NCBI GenBank assembly: GCA_023362775.1
Contig: JALMGJ010000008.1
Span: forward strand, 40,587,501-40,651,500
Length of the DNA: 64,000 nt
Reading direction: 5' to 3'
From: Charina bottae
Lineage: Eukaryota; Chordata; Lepidosauria; Squamata; Charinaidae
How positions within the stretch are numbered: the stretch's first letter is position 1; every line of letters begins with the position of its first letter. A program made the translations under genes and the position numbers. Below are positions 44,471 through 55,189 of this stretch, in pieces. The notes below the pieces were generated by a model. That model was not told the origin of the DNA, did no database searches, and worked only from the letters and a program-made list of their open reading frames with translations.

Positions 44471-45674
44471 AAGAAAAATGGACCACTCCATGCCCTTTCC
44501 CCCTCCAGCCATCTCTTAGGCAGAAGCCATTCAATTGGAGGGAATGAGAAGCCGATCTACCTGTCTCACTCATTGTGCCATTCCACCCTAACCTGAAGCT
44601 GGTCTGCACATCCCATGGTAGCTGGGGAGAATGGGGATGGTAGCGGAATAGTTCTGGAGGCTGCCTCTGGCTGAGGAAAAGGGATCCTGGTGGGCTTCCC
44701 AAGTCTGAGCTCAGGTGGCCTGTTTGATTATTATCCTGAGGGTGACCTGGGAAGAGCCCCAAGTCAATCAGTGAGTGGAGGGCCAATCTTGGAGTCCTGT
44801 CAGCTCTTCCTCAAGTGCATCTTTTGGTCTCTGGGATGGCAAATGGAAGCCAGGTTACTTCAAGGATCTGGATTTTGGCCTGGATCAACCTGTGGCTTCA
44901 ATAGAAAGAGGCACTGACTTTCTGAAAGCAAGAATGACCATCCCTGAATATGCAGAACCTCCCTCCCTCCCTCCCTCCCCTTTTTTTCCCACTTTGCCAA
45001 ATAAGTCTGCAAAGGCACAAGCCACCTTGAATTACAGGACATTTGCTTAGGAGAAATTTGTGGCAGAATAGCAAGGAAATAGAAATGTAGTTGGTGGAAG
45101 CAATATTCCGCCCCCACTTCTTTACAACCCTTCTTTACAGTTGGATTAGGGGTACCTATATGTTGCCAACAGCCAGCTCATTACATCTACAAAACCCATT
45201 ATTTTTTTAAAAAAAGAGAGTCAATTTTAAAAACACACAGAAACAATCATACAAATTCCTGCTTGAAAGGTATTTAGTTTGTTGAAATCCTTAGATCTTG
45301 CAGGAGTAAATCCCTTTAATCCACACAGTATTCCTTAAAATTGAATTACTCCAAAGGAGTGGATTTGCCAAGATCTAAGATTCAGCTACTTTGGAAAGTT
45401 TAGGTACCCCAGATCCTGAAGTGTTAAATTTGTGTTTGAGCATGTTGTGTGAAGCCAGCCATGACTTATTCACTAAATCATGGTTAGTCAAACTATGGCT
45501 TTGTTTCGTGGAAACATTTCCTCTGACTGTGAATGATTTATACCAAGATAGCAAGAAATTTTCTCAGCCTCTCTCTAAATCCTCTTGTTAAAATGAAGCA
45601 AGTTTTGAAGAACCAAGGCTGTGTGTGTGTCTGGGAGCTTTGTTGAGCCTCATATTTAAGAGATCATTGTTATG
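44471..45674. other. Intergenic, no feature recognised
   Basis: A (CCCT)n stretch near 44960-44980. Nothing else recognised. Confidence 0.4.
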
Positions 45675-45682
45675 TGTTAGAC

Positions 45683-45950
45683 CAGGGGTGGGGAACCTTT
45701 TTTCTGCCAAGGGCCATTTGGATATTTATAACCGGGGACCAGGGGGGTGGGGGGCGGGGTTTCTGGGATTTCCGCAGACCAGGGGCCAGAGTTTGCGGGC
45801 GGGACCCAATCACAAGCACTGGGGGCGGGGTTTGCGGGCGGGAGCCAATCGAGTGGAAGGGGCAGGGTTTGCGGGCGGGAGCCCCGTGGGCCTTAGGCGG
45901 GAGCCCCGTGGGCCTTACACATCCTGTGGGCCTGACCTTGCCCACCCCTG
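45683..45950. mobile_element. Non-autonomous hAT, family III
   Basis: CAGGGGTGGGGAACCTTTTT to TTGCCCACCCCTG, perfect 8-bp duplication TGTTAGAC (45675-45682, 45951-45958). GC-rich interior with a repeated GGGTTTGCGGGCGGGA unit (three copies) and a duplicated GCCCCGTGGGCCTTA. No transposase. Confidence 0.93.
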
Positions 45951-46117
45951 TGTTAGACTTTGCCAGCCAAGACCAAACAACTGGGGGGGGGGGACTGCTA
46001 AAGATCCCTCCTGTCATGAGGTGCAACAGGAGGGGTGTGTGCTGGGAAGGTAGGTGTTCTCCTCCCCCAAGACACGGCTGTCCCACAAGGCAAGGATCAT
46101 TCCCACTCTCATGATGT

Positions 46118-46210
46118 ATTAATTAACCGCCCAGAGTCCCCTCTGTGGGGGGAGATGGGCGGTGATATAAGTATGATAAATAAATAAATAAATAAAATAA
46201 ATTAATTAAT
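46118..46210 (+). mobile_element. L2/CR1-type LINE tail
   Basis: AACCGCCCAGAGTCCCC, GGGAGATGGGCGGTGATATA, then (AAAT)n. Confidence 0.75.
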
Positions 46211-46224
46211 GTTGTTCTTTTGTT

Positions 46225-46545
46225 AATATGTTTTCAATTTACATACCACCTAGGATCCCTCAGATTGAAGGGCTAAGAAATAAAAAAACCTATGCAATTA
46301 ACTTCCTGAGCACAGAATTCTTTAACTCTAATTGTGTGAGGTTTTTATTTTACACGAGTGTTGAGCTGGTGGACTCCAAGCCATCATTTTTTACATCCGT
46401 TTTCTGTGGTAAGCAGAGAATTATTTTTTTAAAAAACACAGACATTTGTTACCTGGACTGTTGGTTTCTTATTATTGTTTGGTTTAAATTCTTGTACACC
46501 ACCCAGAGTCCTTGCTTTGAGATGGGCAACCATATGAATTGTTTA

Positions 46546-46589
<44 letters not shown>

Positions 46590-46590
46590 T
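46225..46590 (+). repeat. LINE tail-like pieces and (AATC)n microsatellite
   Basis: Two degraded 3' blocks (TACCACCTAGGATCCCTC at 46241 and CACCACCCAGAGTCCTTG at 46497), then about ten AATC units (46549-46588). Confidence 0.6.
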
Positions 46591-46854
46591 CTGGTTTAGC
46601 CCAGTACCTTTTTTTCCTTTAAAGCCCTAAGTTTACCCAGAACAGACTGAACTGAACTCTGGTGAACTGAAGAGATCAAATCATGTTATGCCTACAAGGC
46701 ATAATTCAGCTTTTGCTAAATACTCTTAAAACCTGTTTGTTTGTTTTTAGGCTGCTTCTGACTGCAAAGAATCCCAAAATGGTAAAAAAAGTAGCAACAG
46801 AGAATGAATAAAAGAGCTCTTTTGTTGGCCTCAGTCATAGCATGAATTGAGGAA

Positions 46855-46985
46855 GGGCCTTCCCTAAATGTATCTTCAAAGTGTGTTGGACTGTAAGTCC
46901 AACTGGTTACATGACTCCCCAGTTGGAATGACCAATGGCCACGTCTTTTGGAGATCCCAAGAATTGTAGTCCCAGCTGAGTAGAT
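46855..46985. mobile_element. Possible old MITE
   Basis: Contains AGTGTGTTGGACTGTAAGTC and AAGAATTGTAGTCCCAGCTG, resembling the common squamate element with TTGGACTACAACTCCCAG. No clear ends. Confidence 0.35.
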
Positions 46986-47151
46986 TAAAGGCCATGCCTC
47001 TTTTCTCCAATCATGCACTAGAGAAACAGCATGGGATAGCAGATGGAGACTGGATCAGAGAATAAATGTAAAATCTGCATATAAATTAGCCATGAGTGCA
47101 TTGATATGAGTCAACCATTGCCTCTCAGTCTCAACATGTCTTGCCCTATAG

Positions 47152-48188
47152 CAGAGCTTTCCAAACTTTTCATGTTGGTAACACACTTTTTAGACATGCA
47201 TCATTTCGTGACACACTCTTACAGCAGGGCATCATTTCGTGACACACTCTTACAGCAGGGCATCATTTCGTGACACACTCTTACAGCAGGGCACAAGGCA
47301 GGCACTAGGACCTGTGCAGAATCCTGGCAGGGCAGGTTTGGAGGCAGCCAGGCACAAGGCAGGCACTAGGACCTGCGTGGAATCCTGGCAGGGCAGGTTT
47401 GGAGGCAGCCAGGCACAAGGCAGGCACTAGGACCTGCGTGGAATCCTGGCAGGGCAGGTTTGGAGGCAGCCAGACACAAGGCAGGCACTAGGACCTGTGC
47501 GGAATCACAGCAGGTTAGGAGGCAGCCAGGCACAAGGCAGGCACTAGGACCTGCGTGGAATCCTGGCAGGGCAGGTTTGGAGGCAGCAAGGCACAAGGCA
47601 GGCACTAGGACCTGCGTGGAATCCTGGCAGGGCAGGTTTGGAGGCAGCCAGGCACAAGGCAGGCACTAGGACCTGCGCGGAATCACAGCAGGTTTTGAGG
47701 CAGCCAGGCACAAGGCAGGCACTAGGACCTGCGTGGAATCCTGGCAGGGCAGGTTTGGAGGCAGCAAGGCACAAGGCAGGCACTAGGACCTGCGTGGAAT
47801 CCTGGCAGGGCAGGTTGGAGGCAGCCAGGCACAAGGCAGGCACTAGGACCTGTGCGGAATCACAGCAGGTTTGGAGGCAGCCAGGCACAAGGCAGGCACT
47901 AGGACCTGCGTGGAATCCTGGCAGGGCAGGTTTGGAGGCAGCAAGGCAGAAGGCAGGCACTAGGACCTGCGTGGAATCCTGGCAGGGCAGGTTTGGAGGC
48001 AGCCAGGCACAAGACAGGCACTAGGACCTGCGCAGAATCACAGCAGGTTTGGAGGCAGCCAGGCACAAGGCAGGCACTAGGACCTGCATGGAATCCTGGC
48101 AGGGCTCGGAGGCAGCAGCAGCTGCGACACACCCAGACACTGCAGCTGACACACTGATGTGTCACAACACACAGTTTGGAAAGCTCTG
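47152..48188 (+). mobile_element. Non-autonomous hAT element, family I, copy D, with expanded minisatellite
   Basis: 1037 bp with perfect ends CAGAGCTTTCCAAAC / GTTTGGAAAGCTCTG and 8-bp duplication CCCTATAG (47144-47151, 48189-48196). Besides the ends shared with copy B (205 bp), it contains a triplicated ATCATTTCGTGACACACTC block (47205-47285) and a 14-unit minisatellite. The expansion accounts for nearly the whole length difference. Confidence 0.95.
47291..48118 (+). repeat. Minisatellite with trimeric higher-order structure
   Basis: Fourteen units marked by GGCACTAGG. Spacings are 61,61,61,56,61,61,56,61,60,56,61,61,56: after the first unit, long units (TCCTGGCAGGGCAGG) and short units (TCACAGCAGG; units 4, 7, 10, 13) alternate long-long-short, a repeat period of about 178 bp. 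It lies wholly inside hAT copy D. Confidence 0.95.
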
Positions 48189-48196
48189 CCCTATAG

Positions 48197-49071
48197 GGTT
48201 GTTGTGATAAAATAAGGAAGGAACACAAAGTTGCCAGTCCACCCCCCCCCCCCCCACACACACCCCTTTTCTTGGAGAAAGGCAAAGATACAAATATGAA
48301 AAATAAAGACTGGAACTTGTGTTCACCCAACAGTATTTATACGTGAGAAGTTTTAGTCCAACAATATAAATCATTGCTTAGGACATAAATGACATCATTG
48401 CACATGACATGAAATTATGAAAATCACATTAATGTGTTGTGATAATATACTGTACATTGGTTTGATTGATTCTTGAATGTCTTGGCAACTGTGGATGTTA
48501 GCTGTATCTAATAGAACTTTATAATAGGAGAAAATGTATTTCAGATATCTATTAGCTCCTGAGGGCAAACACCACGGGGGAAGCTTTTTACAACATTCAG
48601 CCTGTGAGCTTTCCAGAGATACTTCATTGATTGCAAAGTTGGAAACAGGGTGATGGATCTGAGAGAAGCTATTACTTCTGATCCCTAAGCAGTCTTCTTA
48701 CGCTTAAGTTGCTGCCTTCAGATGGTGCACTGGGCCTCAGACTGACCTAAATCCCATTCAAATGTGCACAAGGGGCTGTAGATGGACCCAAATCCAAATT
48801 CTCTTGGGTGTCTTGGATTTAGGGCAGTGTTCAGATGTCTGAGAATGGAGTATTTGTTCTGCAACAGCTAATCCACATGGGCAATTTATGGCTAGTTCAA
48901 GCAGTTATGAAATGTTGAATACCGAGTCGCTCTGTTTATCCAGGCTGTTTAACCCAGTCAACTACTGAATCCATATAGTTCCCAGTGGCTCTGACAACAC
49001 ACAATCACCCTGGGCCAAGTGCCATTGTTTGGGGGGGAAATAGACTCCCTGTCCAATTCATTCCTCCAGTC
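48197..49071. other. Intergenic, no feature recognised
   Basis: C-run near 48243. No gene or repeat family recognised. Confidence 0.4.
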
Positions 49072-49079
49072 CTCTTGGG

Positions 49080-49214
49080 CAGGGTTCCTCAACCTCAGCC
49101 ATTTTAAGATGTGTGGACTTCAACCCCCAGAATACTCCAGCCAGCAATGCTGGCTGGAGTATTCTGGGAGTTGAAGTCCACACATCTTAAAATGGCTGAG
49201 GTTGAGGAACCCTG
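49080..49214. mobile_element. Palindromic hAT MITE, family II, copy 7 (near-perfect hairpin)
   Basis: 135 bp made of two 67-base arms around one central base, with only one arm mismatch visible (C/T near 49128). Ends CAGGGTTCCTCAACC / GGTTGAGGAACCCTG; perfect 8-bp duplication CTCTTGGG (49072-49079, 49215-49222). Confidence 0.95.
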
Positions 49215-49222
49215 CTCTTGGG

Positions 49223-50180
49223 GATACCGTGCCAGGTTTCATTACAGTATTGACCCACTTAAGCTTGGCAGGCAGCAGTAGGTATAGCTTAGGTGTTGCT
49301 GTGAATCAGCATCTGGAAAGGAGGCTCCACAGGGCCAGACTTTGTCACTGAGTTCTGTAACAGACAGGCCTTTTCTTTTAGCTGCTCTGTATCTCCAACT
49401 CTTTTCCTTGGAAGACTGATTGACAGGTTTTGAAGATTGTCCCACAGCTGACTGGGCTTTGATGTTCACATGACACGAATGACTGAAGGTAGTTTTAACC
49501 AAAACAACCCAAGGTGCTTTTTTGAGGTTAAAACTAACCCTCTATTCTCCCACTTCTGACTGGATTTTGAGATTCACATAACGTATTAATCCTGTTCTTG
49601 GCCTGATGAAGTGTGTTGTACAGTATGAACCCAGCCATAGTGTAAACCAGTCAACAGGCATGCTTAACAGACTCCTTGAATTGTTCAGTGTTTTTAAAAG
49701 GCTGGATTTGCTTCATGATGGAAGTGACAGATGTGTGCATTTGCTCTTAAACCCATGGGCAGGCCAACTTTAAACGTATTTACTTTGAAGTAAGTCTATC
49801 CTTCAATGTGCTGTTCAAAGGATTATATCTCCTTCTATATAGATTTGGAAGTTGGTCTCTTTGATTTGCAAGAATTTGTGTCTTCTGATTCCCAGTTTAT
49901 TAGCTAGAAGGATCACATAATGTTTCATTTGAGTCAAGGAGTTGTTATCCCAGATCTTGAACTTTCACCAGACAATGAAATATAGCACTTTTAGATTTAG
50001 AGTAATAAAAACTAACAGCTCCCTGCATGTCCTGGACCTGGACCATTTGCTACCCAACTAGTAAAACTGAAGTTAACAATATTAACATTTTACATGATAT
50101 AAAGATGCAAGTCAAAACACTATTTCTTGGAAGTAAAGCCTCCTGAAATTAACAGATTTCTTTTTCTGTCCTCCTTCCTA
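49223..50180. other. Intergenic, no feature recognised
   Basis: No repeat family or coding signal recognised. Confidence 0.4.
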
Positions 50181-50189
50181 TATATCCCC

Positions 50190-50194
50190 AATTT

Positions 50195-50226
<32 letters not shown>

Positions 50227-50656
50227 TTTTTATCCCACCTTTATTATTTTTATAAGTAACTCAAGGCAGTGAACATACCTAATACTCCTTCCTCCTCCTC
50301 TTTTCCCCACAAGAACCCTGTGAGGTGAGTTGGGCTGAGAGAGAGTGACTTGCCCAAGGTCACCCAGCCAGCTTTCATGCCTAAGGCAGGACTAGAACTC
50401 TAAGGCTCCTGGTTTCCCATTGGCTCCTTCCTAGGGCTGAGAGAGAGTGACTGGCCCAAGCTCACCCAGCCAGCTTTCATGCCTAAGGTGGGACTAGAAC
50501 TCTCAGGCTCCTGGTTTCCCATTGGCTCCTTCCTAGGGCTGAGAGAGAGTGACTGGCCCAAGGTCACCCAGCCAGCTTTCATGCCTAAGGTGGGACTAGA
50601 ACTCACAGACTCCTGGTTTCTAGCCCAGCACCTTAACCACTATACCAAACTGGCTC
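50190..50656 (-). mobile_element. tRNA-derived SINE with 102-bp internal repeats (about 2.5 units)
   Basis: Antisense tail (TTTATTTA, TTTTTATCCCACCTTTATTA), body (AGAACCCTGTGAGGTGAG), then repeated units starting GGGCTGAGAGAGAGTGAC at 50332, 50434 and 50536 (exactly 102 bp apart), and the antisense tRNA-like head (CACCTTAACCACTATACCAA, the A box). Inverted relative to 51766-53005. Confidence 0.88.
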
Positions 50657-50774
50657 AATTTAAAAAATAAGTACACCCACCAAGAAATCTAACCTGTTAT
50701 TTCAGTGGAGTATACAATATATAGTGAAGACACACACATTTTTTTAGGTTACATCCCAAACTGCAGAGTGCAAG

Positions 50775-50855
50775 AAAGAAGAAGATGTTACCTAGTCTGG
50801 CAATGAAACGTCTGCAAGAAAACAACAAGGCTCAGAGAGCACCAAGGACTCCGCA
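50775..50855 (+). mobile_element. Penelope-like element tail fragment
   Basis: Repeats 9641-9715: GAAGATGTTACCTAGTCTGG, CAATGAAACGTCTGCAAG, GGCTCAGAGAGCACCAAGGA. The hammerhead-like core is degraded here (AAGAAGA for CTGAAGA, one stem II mismatch). Confidence 0.85.
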
Positions 50856-51305
50856 AGAAATTATTTGCAAATACATGCTTGATACAGTAAATTTGACTGA
50901 GTTTCCAAGACCAGCTGGAGTTCCCTGGAAAGTGTAAATTCAAACATACCCAAGTCTGGAGCCACATAATCTGTGAGACAATCCTTTGTTAATATGTGAA
51001 TCATAATCTCAGTTTTAGCAGTGAAGCACTTGAAACTAAGCAACAGATCAAGAACCAGGACCATGGAGAGCTCCTGTGTAGTTGTGCCACGGATTAAAGT
51101 AAGAAGAGGAGGGCTGGAGAAAAGTGAACGAAGGCTGGAGAAGACTCAGCAGTTTATGTCACACCCATTGAGCTATGCAGGGAGAGGCAGAGAAACAGCC
51201 ATGGCAGGCTACTAAGGTGAAGAGATAACAAGGATCTATGCAATTTACAAGTGACGTATCCCTAAAATAGCTTGTATTCAACATGGTGAAAACCTTCCAT
51301 GATAC
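50856..51305. other. Intergenic, no feature recognised
   Basis: No repeat family or coding signal recognised. Confidence 0.35.
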
Positions 51306-51309
51306 AATG

Positions 51310-51530
51310 TTCATTTATTGTGTTCATATCCCAACTTTCTTCAGAGGGCAAAAGGTAGGGTTTTTAGGGGTTTCCCTATATTCTTATCCCACAACAACCC
51401 TGTGGGGCACAATGGGCTGAGAGAGAGTGACCAGCCCCAGGTCACCCAGCAAGCACTACAGTTGTGTGAAGACTTAAGTCTGGATCTCCTCACTCCAAGT
51501 CCAATATCTTAACACTAACCTGGCTCTCTT
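51310..51530 (-). mobile_element. tRNA-derived SINE, unexpanded copy
   Basis: Antisense tail (TTTATTGTGTTCATATCCCA), body (CAACAACCCTGTGGGGC, GCTGAGAGAGAGTGACCAGC), head (AATATCTTAACACTAACCTG). Single copy of the region that is tandemly repeated on either side. Confidence 0.8.
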
Positions 51531-51765
51531 TTCTAGAAAGGAAGCATATGTTGTGGGATCCTTAAGGCTATAGGTGTGTCTGGTTTGCCTCCAAGTTTGT
51601 AAGAGCAGTTTTCTGCCTTCAGGAGTGGTCCAAGACTTTGTGGGACTTTGTGGTCCAAGCCAACTGGGACTGCCAAACAAGGTAAGGGAACCCTACACAG
51701 CCTGGCTCCTGAACTTCTTTCCAACTTCTTTACCAGTTGTGGGCATAGGGAGGTGTCTGTATTTT

Positions 51766-53005
51766 CTTCTGCTAGAAACCAGGTGACCGTGAGTTCTAGT
51801 CCTGCCTTAGGCATGAAAGCCTGCTGGGTGACCTTGGGCCAGTCCCTCTCTCTCAGCCCTATGAAGGAGCCAATGGCAGACCAGGAGACTGAGGGTTCTA
51901 GTTCCGCCTAAGGCATGAAAGCTGGCTGGGTGACCTTGGGCCAATCCCTGTCTCTCAGCCCTAGGAAGGAGCCAATGGCAAACCAGGAGACTGAGAGTTC
52001 TAGTCCCGCCTTAGGCATGAAAGCTGGCTGGGTGACCTTGGGCCAATCCCTGTCTCTCATCCCTAGGAAGGAGCCAATGGCAAACCAGGAGACTGAGAGT
52101 TCTAGTCCCGCCTTAGGCATGAAAGCCTGCTGGGTGACCTTGGGCCAGTCCCTCTCTCTCAGCCCTATGAAGGAGCCAATGGCAGACCAGGAGACTGAGG
52201 GTTCTAGTTCCGCCTAAGGCATGAAAGCCAGCTGGGTGACCTTGGGCCAGTCCCTCTCTCTCAGCCCTATGAAGGAGCCAATGGCAAACCAGGAGATTGA
52301 GAGTTCTAGTCCCGCCTTAGGCATGAAAGCCGGCTGGGTGACCTTGGGCCAGTCCCTCTCTCTCAGCCCTATGAAGGAGCCAATGGCAGACCAAGAGACT
52401 GAGGGTTCTAGTCCCACCTTAGGCATGAAAGCTGGCTGGGTGACCTTGGGCCAATCCCTGTCTCTCAGCCCTAGGAAGGAGCCAATGGCAGACCAGGAGA
52501 CTGAGGGTTCTAGTTCCGCCTAAGGCATGAAAGCCGGCTGGGTGACCTTGGGCCAGTCCCTCTCTCTCAGCCCTATGAAGGAGCCAATGGCAGACCAGGA
52601 GACTGAGGGTTCTAGTTCCGCCTAAGGCATGAAAGCCAGCTGGGTGACTTTGGGCCAGTCCCTCTCTCTCAGCCCTATGAAGGAGCCAATGGCAGACCAA
52701 GAGACTGAGGGTTCTAGTCCCACCTTAGGCATGAAAGCTGGCTGGGTGACCTTGGGCCAGTCCCTCTCTCTCAGCCCTATGAAGGAGCCAATGGCAGACC
52801 AAGAGACTGAGAGTTCTAGTCCTGCCTTAGGCATGAAAGCAGGCTGGGTGACCTTGGGCCAGTCCCTCTCTCTCAGCCCAGCTCACCTCACAGGGTTGTT
52901 GTTGTGGGGAAAAGAGGAGGAGGAAGGAGTATTAGCTATGTTGGCCACCTTGAGTTATTTATAAAAATAATAAAGGCGGGATAAAAATTAAATAAATAAA
53001 TATTT
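51766..53005 (+). mobile_element. tRNA-derived SINE with 102-bp internal array (11 units)
   Basis: GCTAGAAACCAGG starts the partial head; ACCTTGGGCC (one ACTTTGGGCC) then recurs eleven times from 51831 to 52851 at exactly 102-bp steps; the normal SINE body and tail follow (CTCACCTCACAGGGTTG, AAAGGCGGGATAAAAATTAA). Unit variants recur every 306 bp at the left (AGCCTGCTGGG at 51818 and 52124; GTTCCGCCTA at 51901, 52207, 52513). Each unit contains the B-box-like GAGTTCTAGTCC. Confidence 0.92.
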
Positions 53006-53689
53006 TATCTGTGTATGTTTCTGTGTACACTGGGAAGCAAAGAATATGCCCTGCTTGTGTTATGTGACCAGAAAGAGGGCGAAAAGGGGATGAGAATGGA
53101 GCAGGCAGCAACATTTTAAGCCACTGCCCATTTGTCTCTCCCATAGGAGAGCATTGGGAGCATTTTTCCTGGAATTTTTCTTTGGCCAGCTTCTCCCCCT
53201 GTAGCAAATTTGGTCCTATTATGTTTAGTTTTCTGAGAGTTATCCTGCTGATGGACAGACTGGCAGACATTAGGTGAGATGAATGGATGGAAAGAAGAGA
53301 AAATCATAGAAGAAGTGACTGGGCCAAGAATGAATTAGAAAGTCAACTGTTTGGTGACCCTCCAGTATCTATCACCTCTGCCTAACTATATGTTGGTTCA
53401 CACCATGAGGAAGTGAGTGGGAATTATCCAGAAAAATAAGAAGGATGTTCAAGTTCACAATTCAAATTTGATAATTCTGAGTTTCATATTGATGTTGGAT
53501 TTTGTTGCAGCCGAAGCATCTTCCCCTCAAGCCAGTTGCCTTAATAATAAACCCAGTTTAATGGGTAAAGTCTCCCTCAATCAAGCTTATCTTCCGCTTC
53601 CTTCATGAACTTATCCATGTAATTTTCAAAAGTACATAAGTGGCTTCCTGTTGCTGCCACTGCCGCCTCCTCCTCCTCCTCCTCTTGAA
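53006..53689. other. Intergenic, no feature recognised
   Basis: A short (CCT)n stretch near 53667-53684. No gene or other repeat recognised. Confidence 0.4.
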
Positions 53690-53900
53690 TTTTGCAGATT
53701 AGCCAGCAGTCCTGAGATTTCCTAGTGGTCTCTCATCCAATACTAATCAGGTCCTCCCTCCTTAGCTTTTTGAAATCACCTAAGGTTGAGGCCAGCTGGG
53801 TACTACCACCTACAGTAGCTGGTCAAATCCAGCTCTGCTCACCCTTATGGGATTCATGTCATGGTGACCCCGAGCCACTTCTGTCTCTCAGTCAGCCTGG
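53690..53900 (-). mobile_element. 5S rRNA-derived SINE, copy g
   Basis: Antisense 5S: CCTAGTGGTCTCTCATCCAA, TACTAATCAGGTCCTCCCTC, TTAGCTTTTTGAAATCACC. Confidence 0.7.
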
Positions 53901-54384
53901 AAACATTCTGCAGAGAAGTCCCACTGATCATGACTGCTGTTCCTTTCTGCTAGGACTCTGGGTAAAGCAAGTGTTGGAGTTTTCATCTAGTGTGGGAGCA
54001 AATAGAGGACTCCCACAGGGTGGACTATGGGGTGTAAGTGCACCACAAAAACTCAGAAAAGGTGGAGTTGAGCTGTTTGCTTCAAAAGAAGGATATCTTC
54101 TATGCCCTTTCCTTATTCACAGTTTATACCAGCCCCAGAAGGCAACAGCAACCCCAGTTGCTGGCTATATTTCATTCTCAGCCATGAACTCAACCTTGGC
54201 CTAATCCTATGCAGGTCCTTCAAGGACTGTATTGCAAAATAGTGTTTTCCCTTCATTTCATCTACTAAGGAGCCGTGGTGTGTAAACTCTCCCCTCTCTC
54301 CTTTTGGGACAGGTGTGTTCGCTTGACTAGGCAATCAGGGCAGCCAAGAGAATCAGAATCCTGGATCGCCACCTTGCAAGGCAT

Positions 54385-54835
54385 TATTCATTTATTTATT
54401 TGTCGTATTTGTCTACAGCCCATCTCGCATGCAGCGACTCTGGGCGGCTTACAGATAATAAAATGACAAAACACTAGAAATACTACAATATAAATGTAAG
54501 TATAAAGACATAAAAATACAGATAAAAATATAAAAATACAAAGTATGAAATATAAAATTCAGAAGGCAATAAGATCTTATCCTTGGCACCATCATGGTGC
54601 CAGCCACCCCCATGAATGGCTATCCCCCCTCCCACCCCAAGCAAGGTGGCATAACCATGTCTTAAGCCCCTTCCAGAAGGCTGGGAGAGTGGGGGCTGTT
54701 CCAAAGGGCGGGGGCCACGGCAGAGAAGGCCCTCCTCCTGGACCCTGCCAATCGTGGACAGGGTCCATAACATGCCCTCTCTGCCTGACCGGGTGGGACG
54801 GGTCGATGTAATGGGGGTGAGGCGGTTCCTCAGGT
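54385..54835 (-). mobile_element. L2/CR1-type LINE 3' end
   Basis: Antisense tail TTTATTTATTTGTCGTATT, GACTCTGGGCGGC, then antisense C-terminal coding remnant (frame 54773-54483 with EEGLLCRGPRPLEQPPLSQP). 54840-54935 is a second, separate antisense tail (ATCACCGCCCATCTCCTCCC). Confidence 0.72.
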
Positions 54836-55189
54836 AACCTGGACTTATTATTTATTTTTATTTAGTATTTAAATTTGTATCACCGCCCATCTCCTCCCTA
54901 CCTGGGGACTCTGGGCGGTTTATATAGGTTATATAGGGCCTTTGCCCACTGGCACCCAGTCCAGCATGATCATGCCCTGCCACATCTTTGATACACAGAG
55001 AGCGGAGTTATGCTACCACAGAGTTCACGATGAACCTGGAGCAGGCCTCCAGGTCTGGGAAAGGAAACTCGGAGCTAGAGTTGCTTGCAAATCCCCCAGG
55101 CCAGAGGGAGGTGCTCTAGACATGCTCGGCTTCTGCCCCTCTTCCCTGTGGCAGCTAGAAGTCAGGGAAGGCAGAATAAGGTTTCCTGG

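Noticed and set aside
47291..48118. CRISPR-like array
   Set aside because: The units are directly adjacent with no unique spacers, in a vertebrate genome, inside a hAT transposon. The same applies to the 102-bp array at 51780-52880.
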